From NCBI GenBank assembly GCA_937889595.1, contig CALAOR010000077.1, positions 149,882 to 213,881 on the forward strand: a stretch of DNA of 64,000 nt, written 5' to 3'. Numbering within the stretch: position 1 is the stretch's first letter; every line of letters starts with the position of its first letter. Below, in pieces: positions 49,289-59,900 of this stretch. The position numbers were made by a program, and so were the translations under genes. The notes under the pieces are model-generated. The model searched no databases. It was not told the DNA's origin and was given only the letters and a program-made list of their open reading frames with translations. The stretch comes from an uncultured bacterium. Lineage in GTDB: Bacteria > Oederibacteriota > PGYV01 > Palsa-1178.

Positions 49289-50689
49289 TTGAAGGATCTT
49301 ACCAAAGGCAGCATTTTTAAAACTTTAATCACATATTCCGCCCCCATAGTATTAGGCGACCTGCTGCAGGCTTCATACAGCAGTATTGACGCTCTCTGGG
49401 TCGGGAGGCTCATCGGCGCGGATGCCCTGGCTGCCATATCATCAAGCGGGCCTATCATGTTTTTGATAGTATCGCTTGTCATAGGCATATCGATTGCGAC
49501 CGTCATCATGGTCGGGCAGGCCTTTGGCATGGGAGACATGAAATTTCTTGAAAAAATACTGGTCAATTCCTACATGACCATTTTCCTGTTATGCCTTTTA
49601 CTTTCAGTATTGAGCGTTGTGTTTTCCGGCGCAATCCTGAAGTTTATCAATACGCCCGAAGCCATAAGGGCTGACGCGCAAAAGTTCATTGTTATCATCT
49701 TTGCCGGTATGATATTTATGTTTTCCTTTAACTGGTTTTCAGGGGTTTTGCGCGGACTCGGAGATTCCAAAACCCCTTTCATGCTGCTTATTATATCAAT
49801 AATATTAAATATAATCCTCGCGCCTGTTTTAATAACCGGGGCATTTGGTTTGTTCCCCAGGCTTGGCATAGCCGGTTCAGCCCTGGCCACGGTGATTTCG
49901 CAGCTTATCACGACCGTGTACGCTTTCATATACCTGGCAAGGAAGAACGTACTTTTGAACATTTTCAAATGGAAGTACGAATTTGATCTTACCATAGTAA
50001 AAAAAATGTTCATAATAGGCGTGCCGGTTTCCCTGCAGATGGTCATTAACGCTTTAAGCGCGATCATCATTGTATCCTTTGTAAATAAATTCGGCCCGGA
50101 TGTAATCGCGGCTTACGGCATAGGAATGCGGGTTGATTCGTTTTCATTTATGCCGGCCATGTCGTTGGGCTCGTCGGTCTCCGCAATGGTGGCCCAGCAT
50201 ATAGGAGCGGAAAAAAGCGACAAAATCCCGAAGATCATGTTTAACGCCATGCTTATATCCCTGGGTTTCGCCGTTTTCTTTTATATACCCGTCAACCTGT
50301 TCCCCACGCAAATCGCTTCGATATTTACCGCGCATGCGCCTGTCGGATACGCGCTTAAGACTTATTTCAGGATAGATTCGCCCACATATTTTGCCTATGC
50401 CATAATGTTCGCTATCCAGGGCGTCATACGCGGCGCCGGCGATACCATCCCGCTTACTGTCTTCTCCTTCATATCGCTGATAATTTTCAGGGCTGGAATT
50501 GTATGGGGCCTAGTCAGCCTGACCCACCTTAACCAGGCGGGTATATGGACCGGTATGGTCATCAGCATATATATAGGCATGATAATCAGCTTCTGGTACT
50601 ACAAAACCGGCAAGTGGAGGGAAAAAGCCATGCTAAAAATCAAGAAAATTCCCGGTTCCCCGTCGCATGAAGAGTCATATGATAAGTAA
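49289..50689 (+). CDS. MATE-family efflux transporter
   Basis: 466 residues, TTG start at 49289 with GGAGG six bases upstream; the next ATG is 45 codons in. Twelve membrane helices in two homologous halves (MatE domain twice), opening LTKGSIFKTLITYSAPIVLGDLLQASYSSIDALWVGRLIG and GALRGLGDSKTPF-like loops. Na+ or H+-driven export of drugs or metabolites. It overlaps endonuclease III by 11-23 bases. Confidence 0.93.
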   Translation: MKDLTKGSIFKTLITYSAPIVLGDLLQASYSSIDALWVGRLIGADALAAISSSGPIMFLIVSLVIGISIATVIMVGQAFGMGDMKFLEKILVNSYMTIFLLCLLLSVLSVVFSGAILKFINTPEAIRADAQKFIVIIFAGMIFMFSFNWFSGVLRGLGDSKTPFMLLIISIILNIILAPVLITGAFGLFPRLGIAGSALATVISQLITTVYAFIYLARKNVLLNIFKWKYEFDLTIVKKMFIIGVPVSLQMVINALSAIIIVSFVNKFGPDVIAAYGIGMRVDSFSFMPAMSLGSSVSAMVAQHIGAEKSDKIPKIMFNAMLISLGFAVFFYIPVNLFPTQIASIFTAHAPVGYALKTYFRIDSPTYFAYAIMFAIQGVIRGAGDTIPLTVFSFISLIIFRAGIVWGLVSLTHLNQAGIWTGMVISIYIGMIISFWYYKTGKWREKAMLKIKKIPGSPSHEESYDK

Positions 50690-51338
50690 TAAAAATGTAG
50701 ATACGGTAATAATCACGGTTAAAAATGCCGTTAAGAAGTACGCCATGCCGGTTCTTGAACGGTTTAACGATTCAAAAAAAGACCCGTACTGGGTACTTAT
50801 CCCCTGCATATTATCCCTGCGCGCAAAAGACGAGGCCACAGCAGTTGTGTCGGAGAGCCTGTACAGGATGGCCCCGACTCCGGAACAGGTCCTTAAAATC
50901 CCGCTCAAAAAAATGGAACAAATCGTCTATAAAACGGGTTTTTATCATGTTAAGGCGAAGAACGTCCTGAACATCACGAAAATAATCCTGGAAAAATACA
51001 AAGGCAAAGTACCGGATGACATAGACGAACTGCTCACAATCCCGGGCGTTGGCCGCAAAACAGCCAACCTTGTGGTAACAGTAGCATTTAAAAAACCCGG
51101 CATATGCGTGGACACGCATGTGCATAAAATTTCAAACAGGTGGGGGTACGTCAAAACCAAGGACGCGGAACATACGGAAATGAGGCTGAGGGAAATTTTG
51201 CCGAAGAAGTACTGGATGAAGATAAACCTTTATCTGGTGCTGTTCGGGCAGAACATCTGTCTGTCAGTATCGCCTTTTTGTTCGAAGTGCCCTATCGCGA
51301 AGTGGTGCCCAAGGATAGGCGTTACGACATCGAGGTAA
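50667..51338 (+). CDS. nth: endonuclease III (DNA glycosylase/AP lyase)
   Basis: 223 residues from the ATG at 50667; an ATG at 50679 is equally possible. HhH-GPD fold with TIPGVGRKTANLVV (catalytic Lys in GRKTA), catalytic Asp in CVDTHVHKISNRWG, and the 4Fe-4S motif CLSVSPFCSKCPIAKWC (spacing 6-2-5). Repairs oxidised pyrimidines. Convergent with the TPR-barrel gene, 11 bases apart. Confidence 0.95.
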   Translation: MKSHMISNKNVDTVIITVKNAVKKYAMPVLERFNDSKKDPYWVLIPCILSLRAKDEATAVVSESLYRMAPTPEQVLKIPLKKMEQIVYKTGFYHVKAKNVLNITKIILEKYKGKVPDDIDELLTIPGVGRKTANLVVTVAFKKPGICVDTHVHKISNRWGYVKTKDAEHTEMRLREILPKKYWMKINLYLVLFGQNICLSVSPFCSKCPIAKWCPRIGVTTSR

Positions 51339-51349
51339 GTCCAAATCCA

Positions 51350-52249
51350 TTAGAATCCTACTCCCATCCCGGTGATAATTGAACAGGTTTTTGCGTCATA
51401 ATCCGGGTGTATATTAGTCAGGCCAAATGAGATTAATTCAAAGAAATTACAGGAAATTTTCCCGAAATAGTAGGCGGTAGAAACAAAAAATGAAACCCCT
51501 GTTTCGGAATTGGCAAACCCGGTCAAACCCGACGGGGATGTCTCCCCATAGTAGGAAATTACGGCCGATGGCCGGTAAAAAATGCCCAAATACGGCCCAA
51601 CAGCCAGTGATAATTCGTTTCTGTCGCTCCACGGCATCATGAACCTGAAACGCGCGTATAAGGGAAAATCATATGACTGCGCCGAATATTTTATGAAAGA
51701 ATCATAATATGAACCCGCCTGCGCTATCCCTCCAGACTTATTGGAACAAATAATGCCTGAAGCCAGCGAAAATACCTCGTTAAAATTGAAACTAACCAGG
51801 GCGCATCCTCCGATATTTGAAAAATATGACCCCATATAGGATGTCGCGCTGTTGCCATGCAGGAATCCCGATGTAAGCGAAAGAATCAAATCAAAGGTTA
51901 AAGGATAGGAACCAAGGGATGGGGCTCCGCGCACTGTTTTCTTCAGGTCATCGATATATTTTTTGATCTTGGGGTTTGGGAAGATATTATAGGCCCTTTC
52001 GAACTGAAGCAGGGCGGTTTCCCTGTCGCCCAGCTGCAGGTAAGCCATCGCGCTGTACTGAAAAGGCTGGAAATTATCCGGGTTCACTATCACCGCCTGT
52101 TCAAACAATTCGACAGCCTTTTGATAGTTTCCAGCCTTATAGTAATCTATTCCCGCGCGCGTCAGCTGTATGTCCTCGGATTCGGCAAGAACCACGGATG
52201 TTAAAATCAGCAAAAGCAGCGCCAAAAAAAATCCTGTTGTTTTGTTCAT
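51350..52249 (-). CDS. TPR protein with C-terminal beta-barrel-like domain
   Basis: 299 residues. Signal peptide (1-22), two or three TPR units (about 24-105: ADIQLTRAGIDYYKAGNYQKAVELFEQA, FQPFQYSAMAYLQLGDRETALLQFERAYNIFP), then a Gly/Tyr/Ser-rich part of strands like an outer-membrane barrel (about 115-299, end GMGVGF). This envelope protein may bind a partner with its TPR part in the periplasm. Function unknown. Confidence 0.72.
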   Translation of the reverse strand: MNKTTGFFLALLLLILTSVVLAESEDIQLTRAGIDYYKAGNYQKAVELFEQAVIVNPDNFQPFQYSAMAYLQLGDRETALLQFERAYNIFPNPKIKKYIDDLKKTVRGAPSLGSYPLTFDLILSLTSGFLHGNSATSYMGSYFSNIGGCALVSFNFNEVFSLASGIICSNKSGGIAQAGSYYDSFIKYSAQSYDFPLYARFRFMMPWSDRNELSLAVGPYLGIFYRPSAVISYYGETSPSGLTGFANSETGVSFFVSTAYYFGKISCNFFELISFGLTNIHPDYDAKTCSIITGMGVGF

Positions 52250-52287
52250 TGTTCCCTTTCTCCCGCGCTTGGGTTAAGGATATATGT

Positions 52288-52845
52288 TTAAAAAGGCCGG
52301 TTATACTGGATTGCCGGCATGCCGGCCTGGCGGAATCCGGCGGTAATAATGGCCTTATTGTACTCATTCAATGATTTATAAAAACTGTTTAATGCTTCTG
52401 ACCTGAACCCGGTTCCGGCGTACATTGTCCCAAAAAATAAAACAAAATATCCGCCCATAAGAAGAAGATAACTGGAAGCATCCCCGCCTTTAAGGTTGCC
52501 AGCCACAAAGTAAACAAGCCCTGCAGAAGCCAGTGTTCCGCCAATGATGACAACACTGCTTAACATCAATTTTGACTCATATTCAAGGTATAAGTTGTAT
52601 GAAGCAGGTATCTTTTTCAGGTAATTTTTAAATTCCTCCGTGCCTATATAAGCACCTTTCTGGTTGCGTTCGCTGACTATTTTGAAATTCGGGCCAAATA
52701 AACTCCACGCGTCATACTGAAGATAAACAGTATTTGCCGCCGCGTACCTGTATCCTTTGGTCATCCGGTCGTCCTGCGCAACAGCCGTAGAAAATAGCAA
52801 AAGCCCGCTCAGCAGGCACACAAATAACTTTTTAAAGCCTCTCAT
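52288..52845 (-). CDS. exported protein with two membrane helices, function unknown
   Basis: 185 residues. Signal peptide (1-23, ending TAVAQ), then an amphipathic region and two membrane helices (about 95-117 and 125-145), ending IQYNRPF. It precedes the TPR-barrel gene by 38 bases and is likely co-transcribed. I recognise no family. Confidence 0.6.
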   Translation of the reverse strand: MRGFKKLFVCLLSGLLLFSTAVAQDDRMTKGYRYAAANTVYLQYDAWSLFGPNFKIVSERNQKGAYIGTEEFKNYLKKIPASYNLYLEYESKLMLSSVVIIGGTLASAGLVYFVAGNLKGGDASSYLLLMGGYFVLFFGTMYAGTGFRSEALNSFYKSLNEYNKAIITAGFRQAGMPAIQYNRPF

Positions 52846-52870
52846 TGAAACCTCCTTATATCTTTAATTT

Positions 52871-52901
52871 ATTATACACTATTTTCAAAAATTCCGGTCA
52901 A
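52871..52901 (-). promoter_or_regulatory. candidate promoter of the 52288-52845 gene
   Basis: Minus strand: TTGACC (52896-52901), 19-base spacer, TATAAT (52871-52876); hexamers are good but the spacer is longer than ideal. Confidence 0.4.
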
Positions 52902-52959
52902 CTTATTATATGGTATTGGATACTGCCGGAAAAATCCTTATGAAAGGCCGTATCCGGCC

Positions 52960-53562
52960 CTACTCCCAATACTCAATTTCCTGCCTTTTATCCAGGTAGA
53001 CAGCTGACAGCATGTCATGCATTTTCAGCCATGATGCAACACCAATACCCGTAAGCAATAACGCGGCCAACGCAACAGTTATAATCAGAACGCTTTTCCC
53101 TTTTATCTTTTCCTTCAATGCCTTAAACCCGTGTTTTATTGTCCAGCCTATGACATAATACTGAAAACAGCCTGTCACAAGCAATACAGCCGCGAAAGAT
53201 ACGCCTATCGCGCCTATATACACATCCATTTTCACCGAGTGAAACAACAGGACTAACGGCATAAGACACATAAGTATTAACGGGACTACAGAAACACCGA
53301 AAAAGGTCATTGGAATGCCTGGTACCGCTGACACCGAGAACAGCATGAATGACCATGTGTTTTCATCAAGGTTTGGGTTGGAAAGGGTCATGACAATGCC
53401 AAGGCTGATTATGTTCACCAGGATCGAATATATGAAAGCGCACGCGTTAGCCGTGGTTTCTGTTTTAGATTTGAATTTGTTGAAAAGAAAGTAGAACAAA
53501 ATCATGAAAACAATGTAAAAAACGCTGTTGGTTAGAATTGATTTTACCCAGTTGAAGTCCAT
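52960..53562 (-). CDS. five-helix membrane protein, Yip1-like fold possible
   Basis: 200 residues from the ATG at 53562 (GGAGG nine bases upstream). Hydrophobic helices near 14-33, 42-62, 78-105, 112-140 and 160-180, ending KRQEIEYWE. The pattern of helices and the short loops recall Yip1-domain proteins, but no motif is decisive. Own unit, upstream of repeats. Confidence 0.55.
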   Translation of the reverse strand: MDFNWVKSILTNSVFYIVFMILFYFLFNKFKSKTETTANACAFIYSILVNIISLGIVMTLSNPNLDENTWSFMLFSVSAVPGIPMTFFGVSVVPLILMCLMPLVLLFHSVKMDVYIGAIGVSFAAVLLVTGCFQYYVIGWTIKHGFKALKEKIKGKSVLIITVALAALLLTGIGVASWLKMHDMLSAVYLDKRQEIEYWE

Positions 53563-53659
53563 AAACAAATCCCTCCCATAAAGACCTGCGGCGGGCGTTC
53601 CGGCCTATCGCCCCTGCGTGGCTTATATCTGCCTTGTCGTAACCCCCGACAGCCACAAA

Positions 53660-53756
53660 TACCGGGCTGCGTGTTTACTTTTTAAGACCCGGCGGCACTA
53701 AAACTATTTATAATACCGGCCGGCCGATTCTTAAAAAGTAAACATGCAGCCCGGTA
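53660..53756. repeat. large inverted repeat with 28-bp arms
   Basis: Arms 53660-53687 and 53729-53756 pair at 27 of 28 positions (outer end TACCGGGCTGC, inner end TTTTTAAGA), around a 41-base GC-rich loop. It may be a mobile-element remnant or a strong terminator-like hairpin. The 53569-53913 gap holds this and two further palindromes and no gene. Confidence 0.8.
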
Positions 53757-53810
53757 TAAAAACTACGGTTTTGTTTTGTTGTTAAAAACCGGTATTAAAT
53801 GCCTGCGTTT

Positions 53811-53835
53811 AGAGGGGGCAAGCCCCCTCTCTACA
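53811..53835 (-). repeat. palindromic repeat, TGTAG family
   Basis: Minus strand: TGTAG followed by the palindrome AGAGGGGGC-TT-GCCCCCTCT (53811-53830). Same layout as the units at rmuC and 37396-37494. Confidence 0.7.
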
Positions 53836-53860
53836 AATTCAAAAACAAGAGCCTACGACA

Positions 53861-53884
53861 GGCGGCACAGCGTGCCGCCCCTAC
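53861..53884 (-). repeat. palindromic repeat, GTAGGGG form
   Basis: Minus strand: GTAGGGGCGGCAC-GCT-GTGCCGCC (palindrome arms 53861-53868 and 53872-53879). Another member of the TGTAG family, 26 bases from the previous one. Confidence 0.65.
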
Positions 53885-53913
53885 GCGATTATGTGCAAAA
53901 ATGGACCCTTCGT

Positions 53914-54261
53914 TTATTCCTGCCCTGACCCTGCATTAACATCGCCTGCCAGCTTGTATTTCATCAGCTGCCTTGTGCCTTCCTGATGGTTGTACTTGAT
54001 GGAGCTGTAGTACATCTCGTTATTTCCGCCTTTTCTTTCCATGCCCTGCTTGTCTATGTCAAATACCTCGAAATCGCCTGTCTGGGTGTTGACAATAAGA
54101 ACGCTTCGGCCGTTACTGTCGTTCGTCAGCGAACCGCTGTAAAAACCGTTCGTCACCACTATTGTCGGTTCCTTTGGATCTTTTTCCTTGTTTGCCGCCG
54201 TTATAACGCCCGCGACAAGTACCAAAAACACCGCCAAAATCATGATCAAAACCTTTTTCAT
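53914..54261 (-). CDS. small exported protein, function unknown
   Basis: 115 residues from the ATG at 54261 (GGGAGG six bases upstream). Signal peptide (MKKVLIMILAVFLVLVAGVITA), then a short strand-rich part with VVTNGFYSGSLTNDSNGRSVLIVNTQTGDFEVFDI, resembling small bacterial proteins with repeated beta-hairpins. Begins 19 bases after the recJ stop, so it is probably the last gene of the smc-ftsY-recJ unit. Confidence 0.62.
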   Translation of the reverse strand: MKKVLIMILAVFLVLVAGVITAANKEKDPKEPTIVVTNGFYSGSLTNDSNGRSVLIVNTQTGDFEVFDIDKQGMERKGGNNEMYYSSIKYNHQEGTRQLMKYKLAGDVNAGSGQE

Positions 54262-54280
54262 ACACACCTCCCTGGTAAAT

Positions 54281-55984
54281 TTATAACTTATAGTCTTCCA
54301 CCTCAAGTACCAGCGATTCATCGCCCTTCCATGTGTTTATCGTCGGCGTAAAAGCCACGTCCAGTATCTGCCCTGCTTTTATGGTTGACGCATCCTCTTC
54401 GCTGTGGCCGAACAAAAGGAAATTATAATATCTCTCCTTATGTTTTGCGTAAAATTTCATGGTATTACTTTTCATAAGTTTTACATCCCTGACTTCCACT
54501 CCTGTCAGGCTGAAAACAGGCTTCCTGTTTCCCGCACCCCACGGCTGGAGTTTATCATATACCTTGATATCCTTAATATTTATTGTCTCGTTTATGTCGT
54601 CATCTATGTGTAATGACGGCTCAAAATCCTCTTTTTTCATGGATGCTTTCAGGAAGTCATTCACCGTCTTAATAAAAATCTGCAGATTTTCATCCTTCAT
54701 GGTCACTCCTGCGGCAAGCTTGTGGCCTCCGTACCTGACTAAGCAGCCATGCGAGGCTTTTATCGCTTCAAAAATGTCCACTGATGACACGCTCCGGGCG
54801 CTGCCGTGTATGAGCCCGTCGTCGCTTTTCGTCAGTATAAAAACAGGCCTGTTGTATTCCCTGAGCACTTTGGAGGCGACCAGTCCCACTATTCCGGCGT
54901 TCCATCCGGGATCATAAAGAGCTATTACAAAATCATTGTCTTCATCAAATTTATCCTTAAGCATTGCCATGGCTTGCGCATGGGTTTTATTCATGATGCT
55001 TTTGCGTTCTTCGTTTGTATTATTAAGTTCTTCCGCTATCATACGCGCTTCTTCGGCGTCATTTGAAATAAAGAGTTCAACCGCCTTTTTCGCGTGTTCC
55101 AGCCTGCCTGCCGCGTTGATCCGTGGCCCGAGTATGAAGCCGACATGATAAGCCGAGATAACGGCATCCGGCTTTATAGCCGCCGCCTCTTTTAACGCTT
55201 TAAGCCCGATATTGGTTGTTTTGGCTATCTGTTTAAAACCCCTGCGCGCTATTATCCTGTTTTCATATGTCAAAGGCACTATGTCCGCTATCGTTCCCAT
55301 GGCGGCAAAATCAATCAGTTCATTTTTTATGTCGATCTTCATCCTGTCCGCGAGGGCGCACACAAGTTTATACGCCACCCCGGCGCCCGAGAGTTCCTTT
55401 TCAGGGTACTTTTGGGAGTACTTTGGGTTGATTATGGCAAAGGCCTTTTTAGGCACACTGCCTTCCTCGGGTATGTGATGGTCGGTAATAATTATGTCCA
55501 CGCCTTTTTGTCCGCAATAATCAACTTCTTTATCCGCTGAAATCCCGCAGTCCACTGATATGATAAGCTTTGCGCCTTCGCTTATTATGGCGTCAAGCGC
55601 TTCAATATTGAGCCCATAACCCTCATCCTGCCTGTGGGGAATATAAAAATCAATATTATTGTACTTCGCGAAGTTCTTAAAAAACAGGTACAGTTCGACT
55701 ATTGAAGTCACGCCGTCAACGTCATAATCGCCGTAAATGACTATTTTCTCATTTCCCCTGATTGCCTTCTCAATACGCGCGACTGTTTTATCCATGTCTT
55801 CAAATAATGACGGCGGGTACAAAGGAGCTGAATCTATCTCAAACACTTCCCTGACCTTTTCAAAGGAATCAATACCGCGGTTTACAAATGACTTTATCAT
55901 ATAATCAGGAAGGTTTAGTTTGTCTTTTAATTCGCTCTTTAGGTGTTCATCTATGTCTTTGTTTTCAGCATAAATCCAACGCAT
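54281..55984 (-). CDS. recJ: single-strand DNA 5-prime exonuclease RecJ
   Basis: 567 residues from the ATG at 55984 (AAGGAG five bases upstream; a frame extension of 12 codons to 56020 is not used). DHH core: IYGDYDVDGVTSI, VDCGISAD, TDHHIPEE, then DHHA1 and OB regions (GSARSVSSVDIFEAI, YGGHKLAAGVTM). Degrades single strands in recombination and mismatch repair. Confidence 0.96.
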   Translation of the reverse strand: MRWIYAENKDIDEHLKSELKDKLNLPDYMIKSFVNRGIDSFEKVREVFEIDSAPLYPPSLFEDMDKTVARIEKAIRGNEKIVIYGDYDVDGVTSIVELYLFFKNFAKYNNIDFYIPHRQDEGYGLNIEALDAIISEGAKLIISVDCGISADKEVDYCGQKGVDIIITDHHIPEEGSVPKKAFAIINPKYSQKYPEKELSGAGVAYKLVCALADRMKIDIKNELIDFAAMGTIADIVPLTYENRIIARRGFKQIAKTTNIGLKALKEAAAIKPDAVISAYHVGFILGPRINAAGRLEHAKKAVELFISNDAEEARMIAEELNNTNEERKSIMNKTHAQAMAMLKDKFDEDNDFVIALYDPGWNAGIVGLVASKVLREYNRPVFILTKSDDGLIHGSARSVSSVDIFEAIKASHGCLVRYGGHKLAAGVTMKDENLQIFIKTVNDFLKASMKKEDFEPSLHIDDDINETINIKDIKVYDKLQPWGAGNRKPVFSLTGVEVRDVKLMKSNTMKFYAKHKERYYNFLLFGHSEEDASTIKAGQILDVAFTPTINTWKGDESLVLEVEDYKL

Positions 55985-56038
55985 GTTGCTCCTTAAATAT
56001 CTTATAAGCGCGGCTTGCAATACGCATTCCGCAATAGC

Positions 56039-56905
56039 CTACTGAAAAATCCCATCCACAAATTCTTCGGGATTAAATTCGGAAATTGCCTCCACGTTCT
56101 CGCCAAAAGTCATATACTTGATCGGCAAACCTAATTCGTGCTTAATTCTAATTACGCTTCCGCCTTTTGCCGACGAGTCAAACTTGGTCAGGATAACGCC
56201 TGTCAGTTTCAAAGTATTGTTAAATTCTTTTGCCTGGGCAAAAGCGTTCTTGCCTGTATTCGCATCGATTATAATTAATGTGTCTATGTCTTCTTCAGAA
56301 AACTCCTTAAGTATTACCCTTTTAATCTTAAGCAGTTCCTGCATAAGGTTCACCTTTGTATGAAGCCTGCCTGCGGTGTCTATGATAACAACGTCATGGC
56401 CTTCTTTTTTCGCGCGGACAATGCCGTCAAATACGACTGCTGCCGGGTCCCCGCCTTCAATGCCTTTAACTATATCTGTGCCGGACATTTTTGCCCATAT
56501 TTCGAGCTGTTCTATGGCAGCGGCTCGGAAAGTGTCGGCGGCGACAAACATGACTTTTTCCCCAAGTGATTGATAAAGGTGCGCGAGTTTTGACGCGGTG
56601 GTCGTTTTACCGGCTCCGTTAATACCCGTCAGTATGATTATTTTTCTGTGCTTTGGATGTTCAGCGCTGTTTTCTTTGAGTTTTAAAATGAATTGGCCCT
56701 TTAAAAATTTCTTTGCGTCTTCAAAAGACGATATCCGTTCTTTTTTGAGCGCGTCCGTCAGTTCACCGACTATTGACATATCTATGTCGGCTTCTATCAG
56801 CGCTTCTTCAAGGTCATCCACATGTTCTTTTGCCGGGCCGCTTGAAAATATTGATTTAATCCTGTCAAGAAAGGAACGGGGCCTTAAAAAACTACTTTTT
56901 TCCAT
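56039..56905 (-). CDS. ftsY: signal recognition particle receptor FtsY
   Basis: 288 residues from the ATG at 56905 (GAGG about eight bases upstream; an ATG seven codons earlier is the alternative). NG domain: GINGAGKTTTASKLA, DTFRAAAIEQL, DTAGRLHT, LTKFDSSAKGG. No long acidic A-domain, the short form. Targets ribosomes to the membrane. Overlaps smc by 14 bases. Confidence 0.96.
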   Translation of the reverse strand: MEKSSFLRPRSFLDRIKSIFSSGPAKEHVDDLEEALIEADIDMSIVGELTDALKKERISSFEDAKKFLKGQFILKLKENSAEHPKHRKIIILTGINGAGKTTTASKLAHLYQSLGEKVMFVAADTFRAAAIEQLEIWAKMSGTDIVKGIEGGDPAAVVFDGIVRAKKEGHDVVIIDTAGRLHTKVNLMQELLKIKRVILKEFSEEDIDTLIIIDANTGKNAFAQAKEFNNTLKLTGVILTKFDSSAKGGSVIRIKHELGLPIKYMTFGENVEAISEFNPEEFVDGIFQ

Positions 56906-59900
56906 CTCCCGCTTCCTCTTTTCCATCAGGCTTCTTTTCGCCGGCGCCTAACGCGTCGGCTTCGGCTATTTCCCTGGCTTCCTCGGCCCGCTTCTCGGAT
57001 TCCTTCAGCGCCGCCGACTTCCCGTCTTTTGAAAGTATCTGTTTTATTTTGTCCTTATCCTGTTCCATTTTTACGGATATTATCTGCGAGACCCCGGCTT
57101 TTTCCATGGTAACGCCGTAGAGCACATCCCCGATTTCCATGGTGAGCTTGTTGTGGGAGATTATTATGAACTGGGTGGCTTTGAATGATTTCACAAGGTT
57201 TGTAAACCTGGTCACGTTCACGTCATCCAGCGGCGCGTCAATCTCGTCCATAACGCAGAAAGGGCTGGCCTTTGTGAGGAATAAGGCGAACAAAAGCGAG
57301 ATAGCTGTTATGGCTTTCTCCCCTCCTGAAAGCAGCGATATGGTCTGCGACTTCTTTCCAGGCGGCCTGGCTACGATGTCTATGCCGGATTCAAGGATAT
57401 TTTCCTGGTCCGATAAAAGCAGGTCGGCTTCGCCGCCATTGAACATTTTCTTGAATACGTCCGCGAACTTGATGCGTATGGCCTCAAATGCCGCTACAAA
57501 AAGCTCCTTGGATTCCTCATTGGCTTTCTTAATGATCTTTTTAAGGTTTTCCCTTGCCGTGATCAGGTCGTTGTACTGCGACTGCAGATGTTCGTTGCGG
57601 CTCTTTAATTCATTGTATTCTTCTATTGCCACCAGGTTAATAACGCCGAGTTTGTCTATCTTTTCCCTGTATTCAGTGACTTTTACATTGAGTTCCTTGT
57701 ATTCTTCCTCGGCTATTTCAATGCTTAGTACCTCGTTTTCATCAGGAGTAACCTTAAACTCGAGCTGGAGTTTTTCAAAAAAATTAGCGATCTGGACAAC
57801 CATGTCGTTTATGAGTATTTTTATGTCGTACTGCTCGTCTTTGAACTTATCCCTTGTCTTGCTCATGTGCTTTATCTTTTCCTCGGTCTGGATCATGATA
57901 GTCTTGAATTCCTCATTGCCCCTTTTTGCCTGTTCCAGGGAATCCTCGTCGGATCTAAGCGAACCTTTTATCACTTCTATCTTGCCCGCGTTCTGGCGGC
58001 TTTCATCCTCTGCCTGGAGCACCCTGGCATTCAGGGCCTCGATCTCCGCCACTGTATTCGCGTAGCCTGATTCAAGCTCCTTTAAACGCGTCTCAAGCAT
58101 AGTCCTGTTATTTTTCTCAAATTCATAGTCATTTTTAAGGGTGACTATCTCCAGTTTTTTATCGTCTATTATGTTCTTTTCCGTATTTATGCCTTCTTCT
58201 TTCTTTGCTATCATCTGACGGGTTTCCTCTATGAGTTTCCTGGAATTCTCAAGGCTGTCTAAAACGCGTTTTTCCTCCATAAAAAGCGCTTCCCTGCCGG
58301 TGGTAAAATTATTCCTGTCCTGAGCCAGCTGTGTGTTTTCCTGCTCTATGCGTTTTAAGGACACCTCATGCCTTTCCAGGTCCTCATTCTTCTGTTTCAT
58401 TCTTTCGTCGTCTTTTATGACTTCCACGTACTGGGAGTGGTATGTCACGGAAAGACCCTCGATCTGAAGTTCCATCTCCGCTATATGGCCGGCCTGAAAA
58501 ACACGTTCTTCCTCTATGGAAACAAGTTTTCCTTTGGCGGTCTGTATTTCAGAATTAATTTCCTCTATTTCCCTTTCCCTTGACAGGAAACCCTCTCCGG
58601 ACAGGCCTTCACCTTTGGTATATATATTGTAATTTGATATAAGCTCCCCGTTCAATGTCAACAGATAGTATTGCTCGTCTTTTCTTACCTCTTCAAGCAC
58701 TATTTTGGCCTTTTCCAGGTTTTCAACGACAAATATATCGGCAAAAAGCAGCTTTACGACCTCGTTGCCCGATTCCGTCTCGATCTGTTCCGGCAGGTAC
58801 GCAATTACATTCTTGTGCCTGACAGATCCTTTCCAGCCGGCAAGAACCGCGGACGGGTTGATCCTTAAGTTGCTTGAATTAATAAATGTAATTTCGCCTT
58901 TTTCCATCTCATAAAGCGTGAATATTTCCTCTATGAGTTTCTCATTCCGTATCAGCACAGTCTGCAGCAAGCCGGCAAGGGTTTTTTCCACGGCCCGCTC
59001 GTATGGTTTTTCCACGGCTATTAGGTTCGCCACAACATCCACAAGGTCGCCTTTGGACCCGTCCTCAAGCTGCACTTTATATTCGGTAAGGACTTTTCTT
59101 ACTATCTCGCCGTAGCCTTCCATCCTGTCCTGCATTTGTTTCAGGAAATTCTGGCGCGACTCGAGCCTGGATATTACCAGCCCAAGTTCTTTTAAGGTCT
59201 CTTCGACGGTTAAAAGCGAGGTCTTCCTGCGCATCTTTTCTCTTATAAGAAGCTCTTCCTTTTCCTTGATCGCCCTTATCTCTTCTTCCTTGAGCGTCCT
59301 GTTTTCACTAATCAGTTGCATATCGATCTCGGTCCTGCGGAGCCTGTCGTCAGCCTCTTTTTTCTGAGTGTCAAGCTTTGCAAGCTGTTCGTCTATATTC
59401 TTCATGTTCAGCTCAAGCTCGACTATTTTACCCTTAAGTGCGTTCAATTCATTGTTAAAACCCTCCGCATCAGCCACCTTTAAATCCCTGTCTTTTTTTG
59501 CGTCTTCGAACTCGCCGATAAAAGTTTCATATCTTTTATTGAGGTTCTCAAGCTGGGCCTCCCTGTCCTTTATAATGCCTTCTTTTTGAATGACAGCGTT
59601 GTCCTTGTTTTCTATGCCGACTTTCATGCCTTCAATTTTCCCGACATTTTCCACGTTCTCGTTCTTTGATATTTCTATGCGTGACAGCAGTTCCGCGTGC
59701 CTTTCGGCGAGATATTTAAGCGAATCCTCGAGTCTTTTAATTTCCTCCTGTTTTATTACCCATTTTTCCCTTTTCTCGGCTACGTCTTTTTCCATCTCGA
59801 GATTTTTGAACTTCATCCCGTCAAATTCCTTTTCAAACTGCGCTAAACCGGCTTCCTCCGCCTCAATCCTTCCGTCAACATCAGCTTTCCTGATATTATA

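Noticed and set aside
57139..58065. 308-codon plus-strand frame
   Set aside because: Shadow of the smc coiled coil, rich in Ser as antisense of such genes always is.
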